Notes: generated by a model from the letters alone, not told the origin. Shown: positions 45,546 to 56,082, counted from the first letter of the stretch. The stretch is 64,000 nucleotides of DNA from Chitiniphilus purpureus (GCF_025642115.1 NZ_CP106753.1:2627501-2691500); one strand, 5' to 3'. Made by a program: numbers and translations.

Positions 45546-47465
45546 ATGCTGATCATGCCGCTCCTGCTCGTCGAACAAGCCAGTCTCGCCTTCGGCCACT
45601 GGCCCCTGCTGTCCCAGGCCACACTGGCGTTGGAGGCCGGGGAGCGGGCCGGACTGATCGGGCGCAACGGCCAGGGAAAATCCTCGCTGCTCAAGGCCAT
45701 CGCCGGCGTGATCAAGCTTGACGACGGCGAAATCCGCATCGCCCAGGACGCGCGCGTGGCCTATGTGGCGCAGGAGCCGCAGTTTGCCGAAGGCGCCACG
45801 GTGTTCGAGGCCGTGGCCGACGGCCTGGGCGATCTGCGGCAGCTGCTGACCGACTATCACCATGCGGCCCTGCACCAGGACGGCAGTGCAGCGGCGCTGG
45901 CGCGGCTCACCGAGCTGCAGTCGGCGCTGGAGGCGCGCGACGGCTGGCGTTTCGATGCATCGATCCATGCCACGCTGTCACATCTGGGCCTGGCGCCCGA
46001 TGTGCCCGTCGCCGCGCTGTCTGGCGGCTGGAAGAAGCGGGTGGCGCTGGCCCGGGCACTGGTCTCTGAACCGCAGCTGTTGCTGCTGGACGAGCCGACC
46101 AATCATCTGGACGTGACCGCGATCGAGTGGCTCGAGACGCTGCTCAACGGCTTTGCCGGCAGCGTGCTCTTCGTCACCCACGATCGGCGCTTCCTGGACA
46201 ACGTGGCCACCCGCATCATCGAACTAGACCGCGGCCGCGTGACCGGTTTTCCGGGCAACTTCAGCGCCTACGAGGCCCGCAAGACCGAGCTGCTGGCGCA
46301 GGAGGAAACGGTCAACCGCAAATTCGACAAGTTCCTCGCCCAGGAGGAGGTGTGGATCCGCAAGGGAGTCGAAGCACGGCGCACCCGCAATGAGGGCCGG
46401 GTACGCCGATTGGAGGCGCTGCGCCGCGAACGAACCGCGCGCCGGGAACGCCAGGGCCGGGTGAATTTCCAGCTCGACGCGGGCGAGCGCTCGGGCAAGC
46501 TCGTTGCCGAGTTCGAGCACGTCTGCAAGTCCTATCGCGACGAAGCCGGCCGCGAAAAGGTGATCGTGCGCGATTTCACCACCCGGCTGATGCGGGGCGA
46601 CCGGGTCGGCCTGATCGGCCCCAACGGCATCGGCAAGACCACGCTGCTGAAACTGATCCTGGGCGAACTGGCGCCCGACAGTGGCACCATCAAGCGCGGC
46701 ACCAATCTGCAGGTGGCCTACTTCGATCAGTTCCGTACCCAGCTGGACGAGGAGGCGGCCATCGTCGATGTGATCGGCCAGGGCAAAGACTATGTCGAGA
46801 TCGGCGGGGCGAAGAAGCATGTGATGGGCTATCTGGAGGAGTTCCTGTTCGCACCGGAACGTGCGCGCAGCCCGGTCAGATCGCTTTCGGGCGGCGAGCG
46901 CAACCGGCTTTTGCTGGCCATGCTGTTCACCAGGCCGGCCAACGTGCTGGTGCTCGACGAGCCGACCAACGATCTGGACATCGATACCCTGGATCTGCTG
47001 GAGGCGTTGCTGGCCGACTATCCGGGCACGGTGTTCCTGGTCAGCCATGACCGGGCGTTCCTGGACAACGTGGTCACGCAGACCATCGCGTTCGAGGGCG
47101 ACGGCATGCTGGTGGAGAACCCCGGTGGCTACAGCGACTACCAGGCGGTGCAGGCGCGACGCGCCGCCACGCCGGCGGTGAAGAAGACCGAGTCTGCCGC
47201 TCCCCGGCCGGCAGCGCCCGCGGAACGCGCGCGCGCCAGAAGCCAGAAACTCGGCTACAACGAGCAGCGCGAGCTGGAACGCCTGCCCGGTGAGATCGAA
47301 CAGTTGGAAACCGAGCAGGCCACACTGCAGCAGGCGCTGCTGGATCCTGCGCTCTACCGCAGCGAGCCGCTCAAGGCCAGGCAAATGCAGGATAGAATCG
47401 ACGCCATCGAAGCGGCCCTCCTGGACAAACTCGAACGTTGGGAGCAGCTGGAAGCCAAACGCTGA
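45546..47465 (+). CDS. uup: ABC-F family ATPase Uup
   Basis: A 639-aa soluble tandem ABC ATPase. The first Walker A is GRNGQGKSS and signature LSGGWKKR; the second Walker A is GPNGIGKTT and signature LSGGERNR; both Walker B motifs read LLLDEPTNHLD and LVLDEPTNDLD. A charged linker and a C-terminal coiled coil (EQRELERLPGEIEQLETEQ) identify Uup within ABC-F, which acts on ribosomes and affects transposon excision. The start is ATG 45546 or 45555 (MPLLLVEQ). The long frame upstream is antisense to the transglycosylase and is not coding. Confidence 0.93.
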   Translation: MLIMPLLLVEQASLAFGHWPLLSQATLALEAGERAGLIGRNGQGKSSLLKAIAGVIKLDDGEIRIAQDARVAYVAQEPQFAEGATVFEAVADGLGDLRQLLTDYHHAALHQDGSAAALARLTELQSALEARDGWRFDASIHATLSHLGLAPDVPVAALSGGWKKRVALARALVSEPQLLLLDEPTNHLDVTAIEWLETLLNGFAGSVLFVTHDRRFLDNVATRIIELDRGRVTGFPGNFSAYEARKTELLAQEETVNRKFDKFLAQEEVWIRKGVEARRTRNEGRVRRLEALRRERTARRERQGRVNFQLDAGERSGKLVAEFEHVCKSYRDEAGREKVIVRDFTTRLMRGDRVGLIGPNGIGKTTLLKLILGELAPDSGTIKRGTNLQVAYFDQFRTQLDEEAAIVDVIGQGKDYVEIGGAKKHVMGYLEEFLFAPERARSPVRSLSGGERNRLLLAMLFTRPANVLVLDEPTNDLDIDTLDLLEALLADYPGTVFLVSHDRAFLDNVVTQTIAFEGDGMLVENPGGYSDYQAVQARRAATPAVKKTESAAPRPAAPAERARARSQKLGYNEQRELERLPGEIEQLETEQATLQQALLDPALYRSEPLKARQMQDRIDAIEAALLDKLERWEQLEAKR

Positions 47466-47482
47466 TCCACCTTGAGCGCTTA

Positions 47483-50383
47483 ATGAACAGGCTCTTCCAA
47501 CAGCGCCCGCCCGAGGCGCCGCACACCTCGCTCAAGCCGTTGCGCATCGGCCTGATCGTGTTCTACTGCGCGCTGCTGGTGGCAGTGGGGACAGCGCTGT
47601 TCTGGATGAGCATGCGCGACTACCAGGACACGCTGATCAGCCTGGAGCGGCAGCAGCTCTCGTTGGCCCGCTCGCTGGACGAGCACGCGACGCGCACCTT
47701 CATCTCGGTCGAGCAAGGCATGCAGAACATCGTCGAGAGCCTGGAGGACCTGGGCGGCGTCGATCGTGCCGAGGAATACAGCATGCATGTGCTGCTGCGC
47801 GACAAGGTGCGGCTCACGCCGCAGACGCGCGGCATCATCACCATCGACGCCAACGGCGACATCCGTGCGCACGGGCTCGAATACCCGGCGCGCCGCGTCA
47901 ATCTCGCCGACCGTGACTACTTCGTCTACCACCGCACCTTCAACGATTTGCGGCTGCGCATGGACAAGCCGGTCATCAGCCGCACCGACAATCTGTGGTT
48001 GATCCCGGTCACCCGGCGCATCGACCGGCCCGACGGCAGCTTCGGCGGCGTGGTGCTGGCCGGGGTGGAGCCGGAGTATTTCCTGCGCTTCTACCAATCG
48101 CTCAAGCTGCCGCCGTCCACCCGGGTGGAACTGCTGCGCGGCGACGGCATGGTGCTGCTCAACTTCCCGTTCTCTGCAAAGACACTCGGCAGCAATGTGC
48201 GTGAAGCGGCGCCACTGGAGTTCGAGGCCCGGCGGCTCAAGCAGGCCTCGGTGTATCGCGAGCGCGACAACAGCGGCGGCGCGGACCGGCTTTCGGTATT
48301 CCATACCAGCAGCAGCGAACTGCCGCTGATCGTGCATATCTCGGTGGACCTGGACAGCGCGCTGGGCAAATTCCGCAGCGATCTCACCACCCGCGCCATC
48401 GGCGCGATCACGCTGGTGCTGGTGGTGACGGTGCTGTTGTACCTGCTGCTGCGCCAGTTGCGCCACGTGGAGGAGATCGAATCGCGGCTCTACCTGACGC
48501 AATTCACCGTCGATGAATCGCCCGACGTGGTGTTGTGGGCCGATCAGGCCGGGCAGCTGCGCTACACCAACCATGCCGCCGAGCGCCAGAGCGGGCTGGG
48601 GCGCGAGGAACTGCTCGCCTCGCATCTGACCGACCTGTTCCCCGACATGGGGGACATGCAGTGGCAGGACATCTGGGACAAGCTGAACAGCGATCGCCGG
48701 CTGATCCTTAACAGCCACCTGCGTGACCAGACCGGCAACCTGCTGCCGGTGGAGATCACGTTCAGCCATATCGAATTCAACGCCGCCGCCTACGCCTGCT
48801 GCACAGTACGCGACACCACCGAGCAGCAGAACACCGAGCGTGAGCTGCGCCGCCACCGCGACCACCTGCAGGATCTGGTGCTGGAACGCACCACTGAGAT
48901 CCGCACCGTGCTGGATGCGAGTCCGCTTGCCATCATGCTGTCGGTCAAGAACTCGGTGCGCCTCGTCAACCCGGTGTTCGAGACCCTGTTCGGCTTCAAC
49001 GCCAGCGACATCATCGGCCTGCCCACCCATTCGCTGTTCGCCTCGCCCGGCCGCTACGACGAGATCATGCAGACGGTATGGGCCCGCGTCAGCGCCGGCG
49101 GCGTGTTCCGCGGCGAGGTGGAGCTTTACCGGCGCGACCATTCGAACTTCTGGGCCATGGTCTACGCCAAGGCGTTGGTACCGGGCGACGCGGCCAAGGG
49201 GGTGATCTGCGTGATCGAGGATGTGACCGCGCAACGGATCGCCGCGCAGGCGCTGCGCCAATCCGAACGCCTGAAGCGCACCATCATCGATACCACGGCC
49301 GACGGCTTCATCCTGGTCGATGCCGAGCGCCATATCGTCGACGTCAACCAGGCGTTCTGCCTGCTGCTGGGCTACCGGCGCGAGGACCTGATCGGTCAGC
49401 AGCCCGAGCGCATGTGGGGCGAGGCAGCGGCGCAGATCTTTCCCCCTGATCTGGCCGAGCGCGACGTCACGCTCAACCATATCGAGGAAGTGACGCTGCT
49501 GACCATCAACAGCGACGCGATGCCGTTCCTGGTGAATTCGGCGGCGATCCTCGACGACAACCGGGTGCTGGAATACGCGTTCGCCTTCCTGACCAACATC
49601 TCCTACCTCAAGGAGATCGAACGCAACATGGTGGAGGCCAAGGAATCCGCTGAAGCAGCCAACCTGGCCAAGTCGGCCTTCCTCGCCAACATGTCGCATG
49701 AGCTGCGTACGCCCATGCATGCCATCCTGTCGTTCTCCGAGATGGGGTTGTCCAAGTCCGGCAAGACCGAACCGAACAACCTCGCACGCTATTTCGAACG
49801 CATCCATTCCAGCGGCAACCGGCTGCTGGTGTTGCTGAACGATCTGCTGGACATGTCGCGGCTGGAAGCCAACCGGATGACCTACGACAAGGCGCGCAGC
49901 AACCTGCAGCAGACCGTGCAGGGCGCGGTGCAGGAGATCGCGCCGCTGCTCAACGCGCGCGGCCTGCATCTGGACATGGACGAGGGTGCCTCGCCGCTGT
50001 TTGCGATGTTCGACCGTGCGCGGCTGACCCAGGTGGTGGTCAATCTGCTCTCGAACGCCATCAAGTTCAGCCGCACCAACGGCGGGATCGAGATCCGCTT
50101 CCTGGAGCTGTCGCTGCTGCAGGACGGCATGCCCGGCGTGGGGCTGACGGTGCGCGACCATGGGCCGGGCATCCCGGAAGGCGAGGAGGAGCTGATCTTC
50201 GACAAGTTCATCCAGAGCAGCCGCGTGCGCGATCCGGGCGGCGGCACCGGGTTGGGCCTCGCCATCAGCCGTCAGATCATGCAGGACCACGGCGGCGAGA
50301 TCTTCGCCGCCAACCACCCCGAGGGCGGTGCTGTGTTCACACTGCTGCTGCCCAGCGACGCTCCGGCCGCGCCGGCGCGCTGA
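47483..50383 (+). CDS. Membrane histidine kinase with periplasmic sensor and three PAS domains
   Basis: A 966-aa sensor kinase. TM1 is at about residues 22-44. A ~260-residue periplasmic region resembles double-Cache sensors (VNLADRDYFVYHRTF). TM2 is at 303-325. Three PAS-like domains follow (starting near 330, 470 and 595). HisKA carries the phospho-acceptor His738 in NMSHELRTPMHAIL, and HATPase_c has VVNLLSNAIKFS and GGGTGLGLAISRQIM. No receiver domain and no adjacent response regulator is present, so its partner is unknown. It starts 18 bases after uup, in the same direction. Confidence 0.9.
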   Translation: MNRLFQQRPPEAPHTSLKPLRIGLIVFYCALLVAVGTALFWMSMRDYQDTLISLERQQLSLARSLDEHATRTFISVEQGMQNIVESLEDLGGVDRAEEYSMHVLLRDKVRLTPQTRGIITIDANGDIRAHGLEYPARRVNLADRDYFVYHRTFNDLRLRMDKPVISRTDNLWLIPVTRRIDRPDGSFGGVVLAGVEPEYFLRFYQSLKLPPSTRVELLRGDGMVLLNFPFSAKTLGSNVREAAPLEFEARRLKQASVYRERDNSGGADRLSVFHTSSSELPLIVHISVDLDSALGKFRSDLTTRAIGAITLVLVVTVLLYLLLRQLRHVEEIESRLYLTQFTVDESPDVVLWADQAGQLRYTNHAAERQSGLGREELLASHLTDLFPDMGDMQWQDIWDKLNSDRRLILNSHLRDQTGNLLPVEITFSHIEFNAAAYACCTVRDTTEQQNTERELRRHRDHLQDLVLERTTEIRTVLDASPLAIMLSVKNSVRLVNPVFETLFGFNASDIIGLPTHSLFASPGRYDEIMQTVWARVSAGGVFRGEVELYRRDHSNFWAMVYAKALVPGDAAKGVICVIEDVTAQRIAAQALRQSERLKRTIIDTTADGFILVDAERHIVDVNQAFCLLLGYRREDLIGQQPERMWGEAAAQIFPPDLAERDVTLNHIEEVTLLTINSDAMPFLVNSAAILDDNRVLEYAFAFLTNISYLKEIERNMVEAKESAEAANLAKSAFLANMSHELRTPMHAILSFSEMGLSKSGKTEPNNLARYFERIHSSGNRLLVLLNDLLDMSRLEANRMTYDKARSNLQQTVQGAVQEIAPLLNARGLHLDMDEGASPLFAMFDRARLTQVVVNLLSNAIKFSRTNGGIEIRFLELSLLQDGMPGVGLTVRDHGPGIPEGEEELIFDKFIQSSRVRDPGGGTGLGLAISRQIMQDHGGEIFAANHPEGGAVFTLLLPSDAPAAPAR

Positions 50384-50390
50384 TCCTGCT

Positions 50391-50418
50391 TTTGCCGCAA
50401 CGGCGCTTGCCGTACAAT
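50391..50418 (+). promoter_or_regulatory. Possible prfC promoter
   Basis: -10 TACAAT at 50413-50418, preceded by TTTGCC/TTGCCG at 50391-50397 with a 15-16 base spacer. It overlaps the end of the kinase gene region and gives a short leader before prfC. Confidence 0.35.
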
Positions 50419-50446
50419 CCGCCGTTTTTGCCAGCGGTGCCACGCC

Positions 50447-52036
50447 ATGAGCGAGATCGCCCACGAAGTCGCGCAACGCCGCACCTTCGCCATCATCTCC
50501 CACCCCGATGCGGGTAAGACCACGTTGACCGAGAAGCTGCTGTTCTTCTCGGGTGCCATCCAGATGGCGGGCACCGTCAAAGGCAAGAAGGGCGGCAAGT
50601 TCGCCACCTCAGACTGGATGGAGATCGAAAAGCAGCGCGGCATCTCGGTCGCTTCCAGCGTGATGCAGTTCGACTACCGCGAGCATGTGGTCAACCTGCT
50701 CGACACACCCGGCCACCAGGATTTCTCGGAAGACACCTACCGGGTGCTCACCGCCGTCGACTCGGCGCTAATGGTGATCGACGCCGCCAAGGGGGTGGAG
50801 GAACAGACCATCAAGCTCCTGAACGTGTGCCGGCTGCGCAATACGCCCATCGTCACCTTCATGAACAAGTACGACCGGGAAGTGCGCGATTCGCTGGAAC
50901 TGCTGGACGAGGTGGAAAGCATCCTCAAGATCCGCTGCGCACCCATCACCTGGCCGGTCGGCATGGGCAAGACCTTCCGCGGGGTGTACCACATCCACAA
51001 GGACCAGGTGCTGCTGTTCACCCCCGGCCAGGGTCCGCTCGACGAAGTCGAGGTGATCGAGGGCATCGACAATCCGCGGCTGGACGAACTGTTCCCACTG
51101 GAGATCGAGCAGACCCGGATGGAGCTGGAACTGGTACGCGGGGCCTCGCACCCCTTCGTGCTGGATGAATTCCTCGCCGGCACGCTGACACCAGTGTTCT
51201 TCGGCTCGGCGATCAACAACTTCGGCGTGCGCGAGATCCTCGATTCGCTGGTCGACTGGGCGCCCGCACCGGGCCCACGCGATGCCACCATCCGGGCGAT
51301 CGACCCGACCGAGGAGAAATTCTCGGCCTTCGTGTTCAAGATCCAGGCCAACATGGACCCGCGCCACCGCGACCGCATCGCCTTTCTGCGGGTATGTTCG
51401 GGCCGGTTCGAGCGCGGGATGAAATTCAGGCATCTGCGGCTGAACCGCGAGATCGCCGCCAATTCGGTGGTCACCTTCATGGCGCAGGGCCGCGAACAGG
51501 TGGAAACGGCCTACGCCGGCGACATCATCGGTGTGCCCAACCACGGCAATATCCAGATCGGCGACTCGTTCTCGGAAGGCGAGCCGCTGTCGTTCACCGG
51601 CATCCCCTACTTCGCACCCGAGTTGTTCCGGATCGCCCGCATCAAGAACCCATTGAAGATCAAGCAGTTGCACAAGGGTCTTCAACAGCTGGGTGAAGAA
51701 GGCGCAGTCCAGGTGTTCAAGCCGCTCAATGGCGCGGACCTGATCCTGGGCGCGGTGGGCGTGCTGCAGTTCGAGGTGGTCGCCAGCCGGTTGGCCAACG
51801 AATACGGCGTGGAAGCGGTCTTCGAGTCGACCAGCATCCATACCGCACGCTGGATCACCTGCGAGGATGCGCGGATGCTGGCCGACTTCGAAAAGCAACT
51901 GGTCAACAACCTGGCGCGCGACGCGGCCGACAGCCTCGCCTACCTCGCCACCAGCCGCGTCAACCTGGAGCTGACGCAGGAGCGCTGGCCCAAGCTGGTA
52001 TTCCACGCCACCCGCGAACACGCCGTGACGCTCTGA
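50447..52036 (+). CDS. prfC: Peptide chain release factor 3
   Basis: A 529-aa translational GTPase that recycles RF1 and RF2 from the ribosome. G motifs: [15 protein letters not shown] (G1), the switch region near [24 protein letters not shown] (G3) and NKYDRE (G4). The C-terminal RF3 domains include [16 protein letters not shown] and [11 protein letters not shown]. Length is as expected for RF3, distinguishing it from EF-G. A GGCACGC/GCGTGCC hairpin at about 52050-52075 may help end the transcript. Confidence 0.96.
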   Translation: MSEIAHEVAQRRTFAIISHPDAGKTTLTEKLLFFSGAIQMAGTVKGKKGGKFATSDWMEIEKQRGISVASSVMQFDYREHVVNLLDTPGHQDFSEDTYRVLTAVDSALMVIDAAKGVEEQTIKLLNVCRLRNTPIVTFMNKYDREVRDSLELLDEVESILKIRCAPITWPVGMGKTFRGVYHIHKDQVLLFTPGQGPLDEVEVIEGIDNPRLDELFPLEIEQTRMELELVRGASHPFVLDEFLAGTLTPVFFGSAINNFGVREILDSLVDWAPAPGPRDATIRAIDPTEEKFSAFVFKIQANMDPRHRDRIAFLRVCSGRFERGMKFRHLRLNREIAANSVVTFMAQGREQVETAYAGDIIGVPNHGNIQIGDSFSEGEPLSFTGIPYFAPELFRIARIKNPLKIKQLHKGLQQLGEEGAVQVFKPLNGADLILGAVGVLQFEVVASRLANEYGVEAVFESTSIHTARWITCEDARMLADFEKQLVNNLARDAADSLAYLATSRVNLELTQERWPKLVFHATREHAVTL

Positions 52037-52228
52037 CCTGCCCGTACGGCACGCCGGATGCCCTGCGTGCCATCCCCCCTCCCGAGCCGCGCCCCCTCAC
52101 CCCTCACCCTCCTAAGTGGCAATGCTCGCGCCTGCCATGCAACTAATAGCGCTCCGCGCGGAACCGGCTGGCTATAAAGAACGCATCTTCATCAGCAGGG
52201 TGATCGCCGCGCCCCATGGCGCGATGCC

Positions 52229-52567
52229 GTGCTCATGCGACTGCCGCCCGTTGCTTCGTCTTCCCGCCTCACCGCCTGCGCCGCGCTGCTGCTGACCCTT
52301 GGTCTGGCACTGCTGGCCGTGGTGCCGGTGGACACCGCTTCGCAGCTTGCCTTTGGCGGCTTCGCTGTCCTCACGCTGTTCGGACTCAAGCGTCTGGGCC
52401 GCTTCGAACACTATCGGCTGTTCTTCCTGCTGCTGGCGGCACTGCTCACGCTGCGCTACCTGTATTGGCGCACCACCTCGACCCTCGGCTATGGCGCTCG
52501 CGATGCGCTGTTCAGCCGCGACCTGCCGTACCAGGCACGCGACTTCGCCACGCCGTCTTTCCCCTGA
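52229..52567 (+). pseudogene. Short BcsA-like N-terminal remnant (cellulose synthase)
   Basis: 112 aa with two membrane segments (about residues 15-50 and 62-76). Residues ~55-85 include HYRLFFLLLAALLTLRYLYW and RTTSTLGYG, the membrane hairpin motif typical of the N-terminus of the cellulose synthase catalytic subunit BcsA. The glycosyltransferase domain is absent: after TLGYG the sequence diverges and stops, and no other frame continues it. The next gene is on the opposite strand and ends two bases away. It is most simply a truncated relic; a small membrane protein is the alternative. No Shine-Dalgarno; the start could also be 52235. Confidence 0.5.
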
Positions 52568-52568
52568 T

Positions 52569-53012
52569 TCAGGCGGAACGGGGGCACCACAGCAACTGCG
52601 CCGGGCCACCCACCTCACCATGCAGCACCGCGTTCTGCTCGAAGCGCTGCCCGAGCTGCAATGCCTCGGCACGAGGCAGATCAAGCACCAGCAATGCCGG
52701 TTCAGGTGCCCAGTCGGCGGTATCGGGTTCCCCCACCGCGTCCAGGCAGCGGTAGCCCAGACGGGCCACCGCGTCGATCAGGTTCTGCTGCCGCGCACGG
52801 TTTTCATGCGCACACAGCTGCGCTGCCGAATAGGGATTGCTGGCCGAGACCACGGCCCAGCACGACGCACCCTGGGCTGCCAGCAAACGATCCAGTGGCG
52901 GATGGCGCGCATCGATGCGGATGCCCACACCCCAGTCAGGCACCCGGTAACAGGTCGCCCGATAGGCTGCGCCGAAACGATGCTCCAGCTGTGCAACCGT
53001 CAGCACCTGCAT
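52569..53012 (-). CDS. DUF3293-like protein
   Basis: A 147-aa protein. The pattern VVSASNPYSAAQLCAHENRARQ, then a Gly-rich WAPEPALLVLDLPRAEA segment, matches the DUF3293 family (NPYS core), whose function is unknown. Start 53012 (MQVLTVAQ) is preceded by a strong GGAGGTGAT Shine-Dalgarno; the longer frame to 53048 lacks one. It is convergent with the BcsA-like remnant, and suhB lies upstream in the same direction. Confidence 0.7.
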   Translation of the reverse strand: MQVLTVAQLEHRFGAAYRATCYRVPDWGVGIRIDARHPPLDRLLAAQGASCWAVVSASNPYSAAQLCAHENRARQQNLIDAVARLGYRCLDAVGEPDTADWAPEPALLVLDLPRAEALQLGQRFEQNAVLHGEVGGPAQLLWCPRSA

Positions 53013-53084
53013 ATCACCTCCACGCAACGCACGCCCCCACCACAGCACCGGAAAGGACGCGTCCGGGCCAAGCGTGCCCGCAGC

Positions 53085-53867
53085 TCAATTCATATGTTGC
53101 TTGATTAGGTGCAGCATCTGTCCGAACACGCGCGGCGTGCCGCACAGCACATCGCCCGACTGCAGATAGTGCTCCTCGCCGGCAAGGTCGGTCACCAGTC
53201 CGCCCGCCTCCTGCACCAGCAGGATGCCGGCAGCGATGTCGTGCACCTTCAGATCGAATTCGAAGAAGCCGTCGAACCGGCCGCAGGCCACGTAGGCAAG
53301 ATCGAGAGCCGCTGCGCCCGGACGGCGCACGCCGGCCGCCTGCTGCGCCATGTCGCGGAAGATCGCCAGGTAGGTTTCCAGGTTGTTGAACTTGGTATAC
53401 GGAAAACCGGTGCCGATCAGCGCGTCGGAGAGGTCGCGCACCTTCGAGACGCGGATGCGCCGGTCGTTCAGGAAGGCACCGACGCCGCGCGTGGCGGTGA
53501 AGAGGTCGTTGCGGTTCGGGTCGTACACCACCGCCTGCGTGATCACGCCCTTGTGCTCCAGCGCGATCGAAATGGCGTACTGCGGAAAGCCGTGCAGGAA
53601 GTTGGTGGTGCCGTCGAGCGGGTCGATGATCCAGCAGTATTCGGAGTCGCCCCGGCTGCCCGACTCCTCGGCCAGGATGGCATGCTTGGGATAGGCTTCG
53701 AGGATGGTTTCGATGATTGCCGATTCCGCGGCGCGGTCGACTTCCGAGACGAAGTCGTTGTGGCCCTTCTTTTCCGGCGTGATCAGATCGAGGTTGTTCG
53801 AAGCGCGCTGGATGACGGAAGCGGCGCGGCGGGCGGCGCGGACTGCGGTGTTGAGCATCGGATGCAT
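53085..53867 (-). CDS. suhB: Inositol-1-monophosphatase family protein SuhB
   Basis: A 260-aa Mg-dependent phosphatase of the SuhB type, which also modulates rRNA antitermination in E. coli. Metal-binding motifs: EESG in [23 protein letters not shown], and WD-type [16 protein letters not shown]. Start 53867 ([15 protein letters not shown]) is the family N-terminus with an AGGAA Shine-Dalgarno. The divergent trmJ upstream is a recurring neighbourhood in beta- and gammaproteobacteria. Confidence 0.94.
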   Translation of the reverse strand: MHPMLNTAVRAARRAASVIQRASNNLDLITPEKKGHNDFVSEVDRAAESAIIETILEAYPKHAILAEESGSRGDSEYCWIIDPLDGTTNFLHGFPQYAISIALEHKGVITQAVVYDPNRNDLFTATRGVGAFLNDRRIRVSKVRDLSDALIGTGFPYTKFNNLETYLAIFRDMAQQAAGVRRPGAAALDLAYVACGRFDGFFEFDLKVHDIAAGILLVQEAGGLVTDLAGEEHYLQSGDVLCGTPRVFGQMLHLIKQHMN

Positions 53868-54097
53868 GGCGGGTTCCTGTGGCGAAAGAAGCGGTCGGCA
53901 TGCGCAGCCGGCAGGTCCGGCCTGCCGGCTGCGCGCGGCATCGATGCGGATTGTGTACGGCGGATACGCTCCGGCCGCTTCTAAAGATCGAAAAGTCCCC
54001 GGCATTCTAACGCGGCTTGCCGCAGCGCGCCAAAACCCACAACGGTGCGAGGCGCAGTAACATGCAGGCTTTCGCGTGCCCGCGCCACAGGTCTGCC

Positions 54098-54877
54098 ATG
54101 CCTTCCAACGACTGTCTTTCCGCGTTCCGCGTCGTGCTGTCCCATACCTCCCACCCCGGCAACATCGGCTCGACCGCCCGGGCGATGAAGACCATGGGCC
54201 TGACCCGGCTCTATCTGGTGAACCCCAAGGAGTTTCCATCGCCGATCGCCACCTCGCTCGCCTCCAGTGCCGACGACGTGCTGACCGACGCCATCGTCGT
54301 CGATTCGCTGGAAGCGGCGCTGCAGGGCACCACGGTGCAGGTGGCGATGACCGCGCGCCGGCGCGAGCTGGTGCAGCCGCTCGCCACGCCGCGCCAGATC
54401 GCGCCGCAGCTCCTGCAGGAGGCGGAACGGGGTGGCGAGGTGGCGCTGGTGTTCGGCACCGAGATGAGCGGCCTGACCATCGACGAAGTACGCCAATGCA
54501 ACCGGCTGGTCACCATTCCCACCAGCCCGGACTACGCCAGCCTGAACCTGTCGCAGGCGGTGCAGGTGCTCACCTATGAATTGCGCGCCAGCCTGGACGA
54601 CGACGTGAGTCATCTGGAAACGCCGGGTCCGCTGGCCAAGCACGAGCATGTCGAACTGTTTCTGGAGCACCTGGAAAGCACGCTGCTCACCATCGGCTTT
54701 CTCAAACCGTATGCGCCCAAGCGGCTGATGCCGCGGTTGCGCCGCCTCTACCAGCGTGCCCGGCTCGAACAGGAGGAGGTGGACATCCTGCGCGGCGTGC
54801 TGCGCGCCACGCTCGAATACGACCGCAATGCGCCGCCGGCGGTGCAATCAGGCGCCAAGCGCGATCATTCCAGATAA
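54098..54877 (+). CDS. trmJ: tRNA (cytidine/uridine-2'-O)-methyltransferase TrmJ
   Basis: A 259-aa SPOUT methyltransferase that modifies position 32 of tRNAs. Motifs: [18 protein letters not shown] (motif 1), [10 protein letters not shown] (motif 2) and [19 protein letters not shown] (motif 3, the knot). The start at 54098 (MPSNDCL) is preferred over 54062 and 54017 because it fits the family N-terminus. Its last 13 bases overlap the end of the convergent clsB gene. Confidence 0.93.
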   Translation: MPSNDCLSAFRVVLSHTSHPGNIGSTARAMKTMGLTRLYLVNPKEFPSPIATSLASSADDVLTDAIVVDSLEAALQGTTVQVAMTARRRELVQPLATPRQIAPQLLQEAERGGEVALVFGTEMSGLTIDEVRQCNRLVTIPTSPDYASLNLSQAVQVLTYELRASLDDDVSHLETPGPLAKHEHVELFLEHLESTLLTIGFLKPYAPKRLMPRLRRLYQRARLEQEEVDILRGVLRATLEYDRNAPPAVQSGAKRDHSR

Positions 54878-56082
54878 CGCGGTCCGCCGTAGCGGGTCAG
54901 GCTCATGATCAGCCGTACCAGCCCGAAGCATCCCCATACCAACGCCCGCAGCATGAGGCCACCGCGGCGCAGATCGGTCAGGCGCACCGGCGCAGCCGCA
55001 CGCTCGATGTGGCGGAAGATGTCGTCACGCAGCTCGCCTGCCAGGGTACGGTCGCGCACGAACACATTGGCCTCCCGTGCCAGCAGCAGGCTGAACGGGT
55101 CCAGGTTGCTCGAGCCCACGGTTGCCCATTCGCCATCGATGACAGCCGCCTTGGCATGCATGAAACCGGCCTGGTATTCGTGGATGTGCATGCCCGACAG
55201 CAGGAAGCGCCGGTAATAGGCGCGCGTGGCCCAATGCAGCAGAAACTGGTCCACCTGGCCCTGCAGTACCAGGACCACCGTCACGCCACGTGCCGCCGCC
55301 GCGCGCAGCGCCTGGCGGAAGCGATAGCCCGGCAGGAAGTAGGCGTTGGCGATCACGATCTCGTGGCGGGCGTGCCGGATCGCCCTCAGGTAGGCATGCT
55401 CGATATCGTGCCGGTGCCGCAGGTTGTCGCGGATGGCAAAGGCGGCCGCGACGTCGCCGCGGCCGGTCACGTCCACCGGCACCGTGCTGCGCACCGCCCA
55501 GCTGCGCTTGAGCTGCACCCAGGCACTGTGCCGCCACAGCCGGTCGAGCGCGTCATGCATCTGCGCCACCACCGGTCCTTCGACCCGGAAGGCGTAGTCA
55601 TAACGCGGCGCCAGTGCCGACTGGCCCGGCTCCTGGTCGCTCAGGATATTGATGCCGCCGACGAACCCCACCCGTCCATCGATCACGGCAAGCTTGCGGT
55701 GCAGCCGCCGCAGCCGGCTGCGGTTGACCGAAAACGTCGTGTTGGGCCGGAAGAACAGCAGCCACGCCCCCGCATCGGCGAGGCGCTGCTGCCACTGCAG
55801 CGGGAACTGCCGCGCACCGAAACCGTCGACCTGCAGCTTGACCCGTACGCCGCGCAGTGCTGCCGCCGCCAGCGCCGCGACAACGCGCTCGCCGATGTCA
55901 TCCGCCTCGAACAGATAGCTTTCCAGGAAGATCTCGACGCGCGCGCACTCGATCTCCCCCAGCAGCAGCGGAAAGAAATCGCTGCCGTTGTACAGCAGTC
56001 GCACGCGGTGCCCGGGCAGGAACACTTCCGCGCGCGGCAGACGCCAGTCGCGCAGACGCGCCAACGCCGCCGGGCGCCTCAT
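54865..56082 (-). CDS. clsB: Cardiolipin synthase B-like phospholipase D
   Basis: A 405-aa PLD-family enzyme that makes cardiolipin or related phospholipids. Two HKD motifs are present: HRKLAVIDGRVGFVGG and HAKAAVIDGEWATVGSSN. A single C-terminal hydrophobic stretch lies near LMLRALVWGCFGLVRLI. The start (MRRPAAL) at 56082 overlaps the stop of the upstream EEP gene as ATGA, the typical clsB (ybhO) arrangement with a ybhP-like gene. The long frame beyond 56082 is antisense noise. Convergent overlap with trmJ. Confidence 0.92.
   Translation of the reverse strand: MRRPAALARLRDWRLPRAEVFLPGHRVRLLYNGSDFFPLLLGEIECARVEIFLESYLFEADDIGERVVAALAAAALRGVRVKLQVDGFGARQFPLQWQQRLADAGAWLLFFRPNTTFSVNRSRLRRLHRKLAVIDGRVGFVGGINILSDQEPGQSALAPRYDYAFRVEGPVVAQMHDALDRLWRHSAWVQLKRSWAVRSTVPVDVTGRGDVAAAFAIRDNLRHRHDIEHAYLRAIRHARHEIVIANAYFLPGYRFRQALRAAAARGVTVVLVLQGQVDQFLLHWATRAYYRRFLLSGMHIHEYQAGFMHAKAAVIDGEWATVGSSNLDPFSLLLAREANVFVRDRTLAGELRDDIFRHIERAAAPVRLTDLRRGGLMLRALVWGCFGLVRLIMSLTRYGGPRYLE

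Noticed and set aside
47480-50503. Minus-strand open frame of about 1007 codons
   Set aside because: Antisense to the histidine kinase; His/Gln/Arg-rich shadow with no family features.
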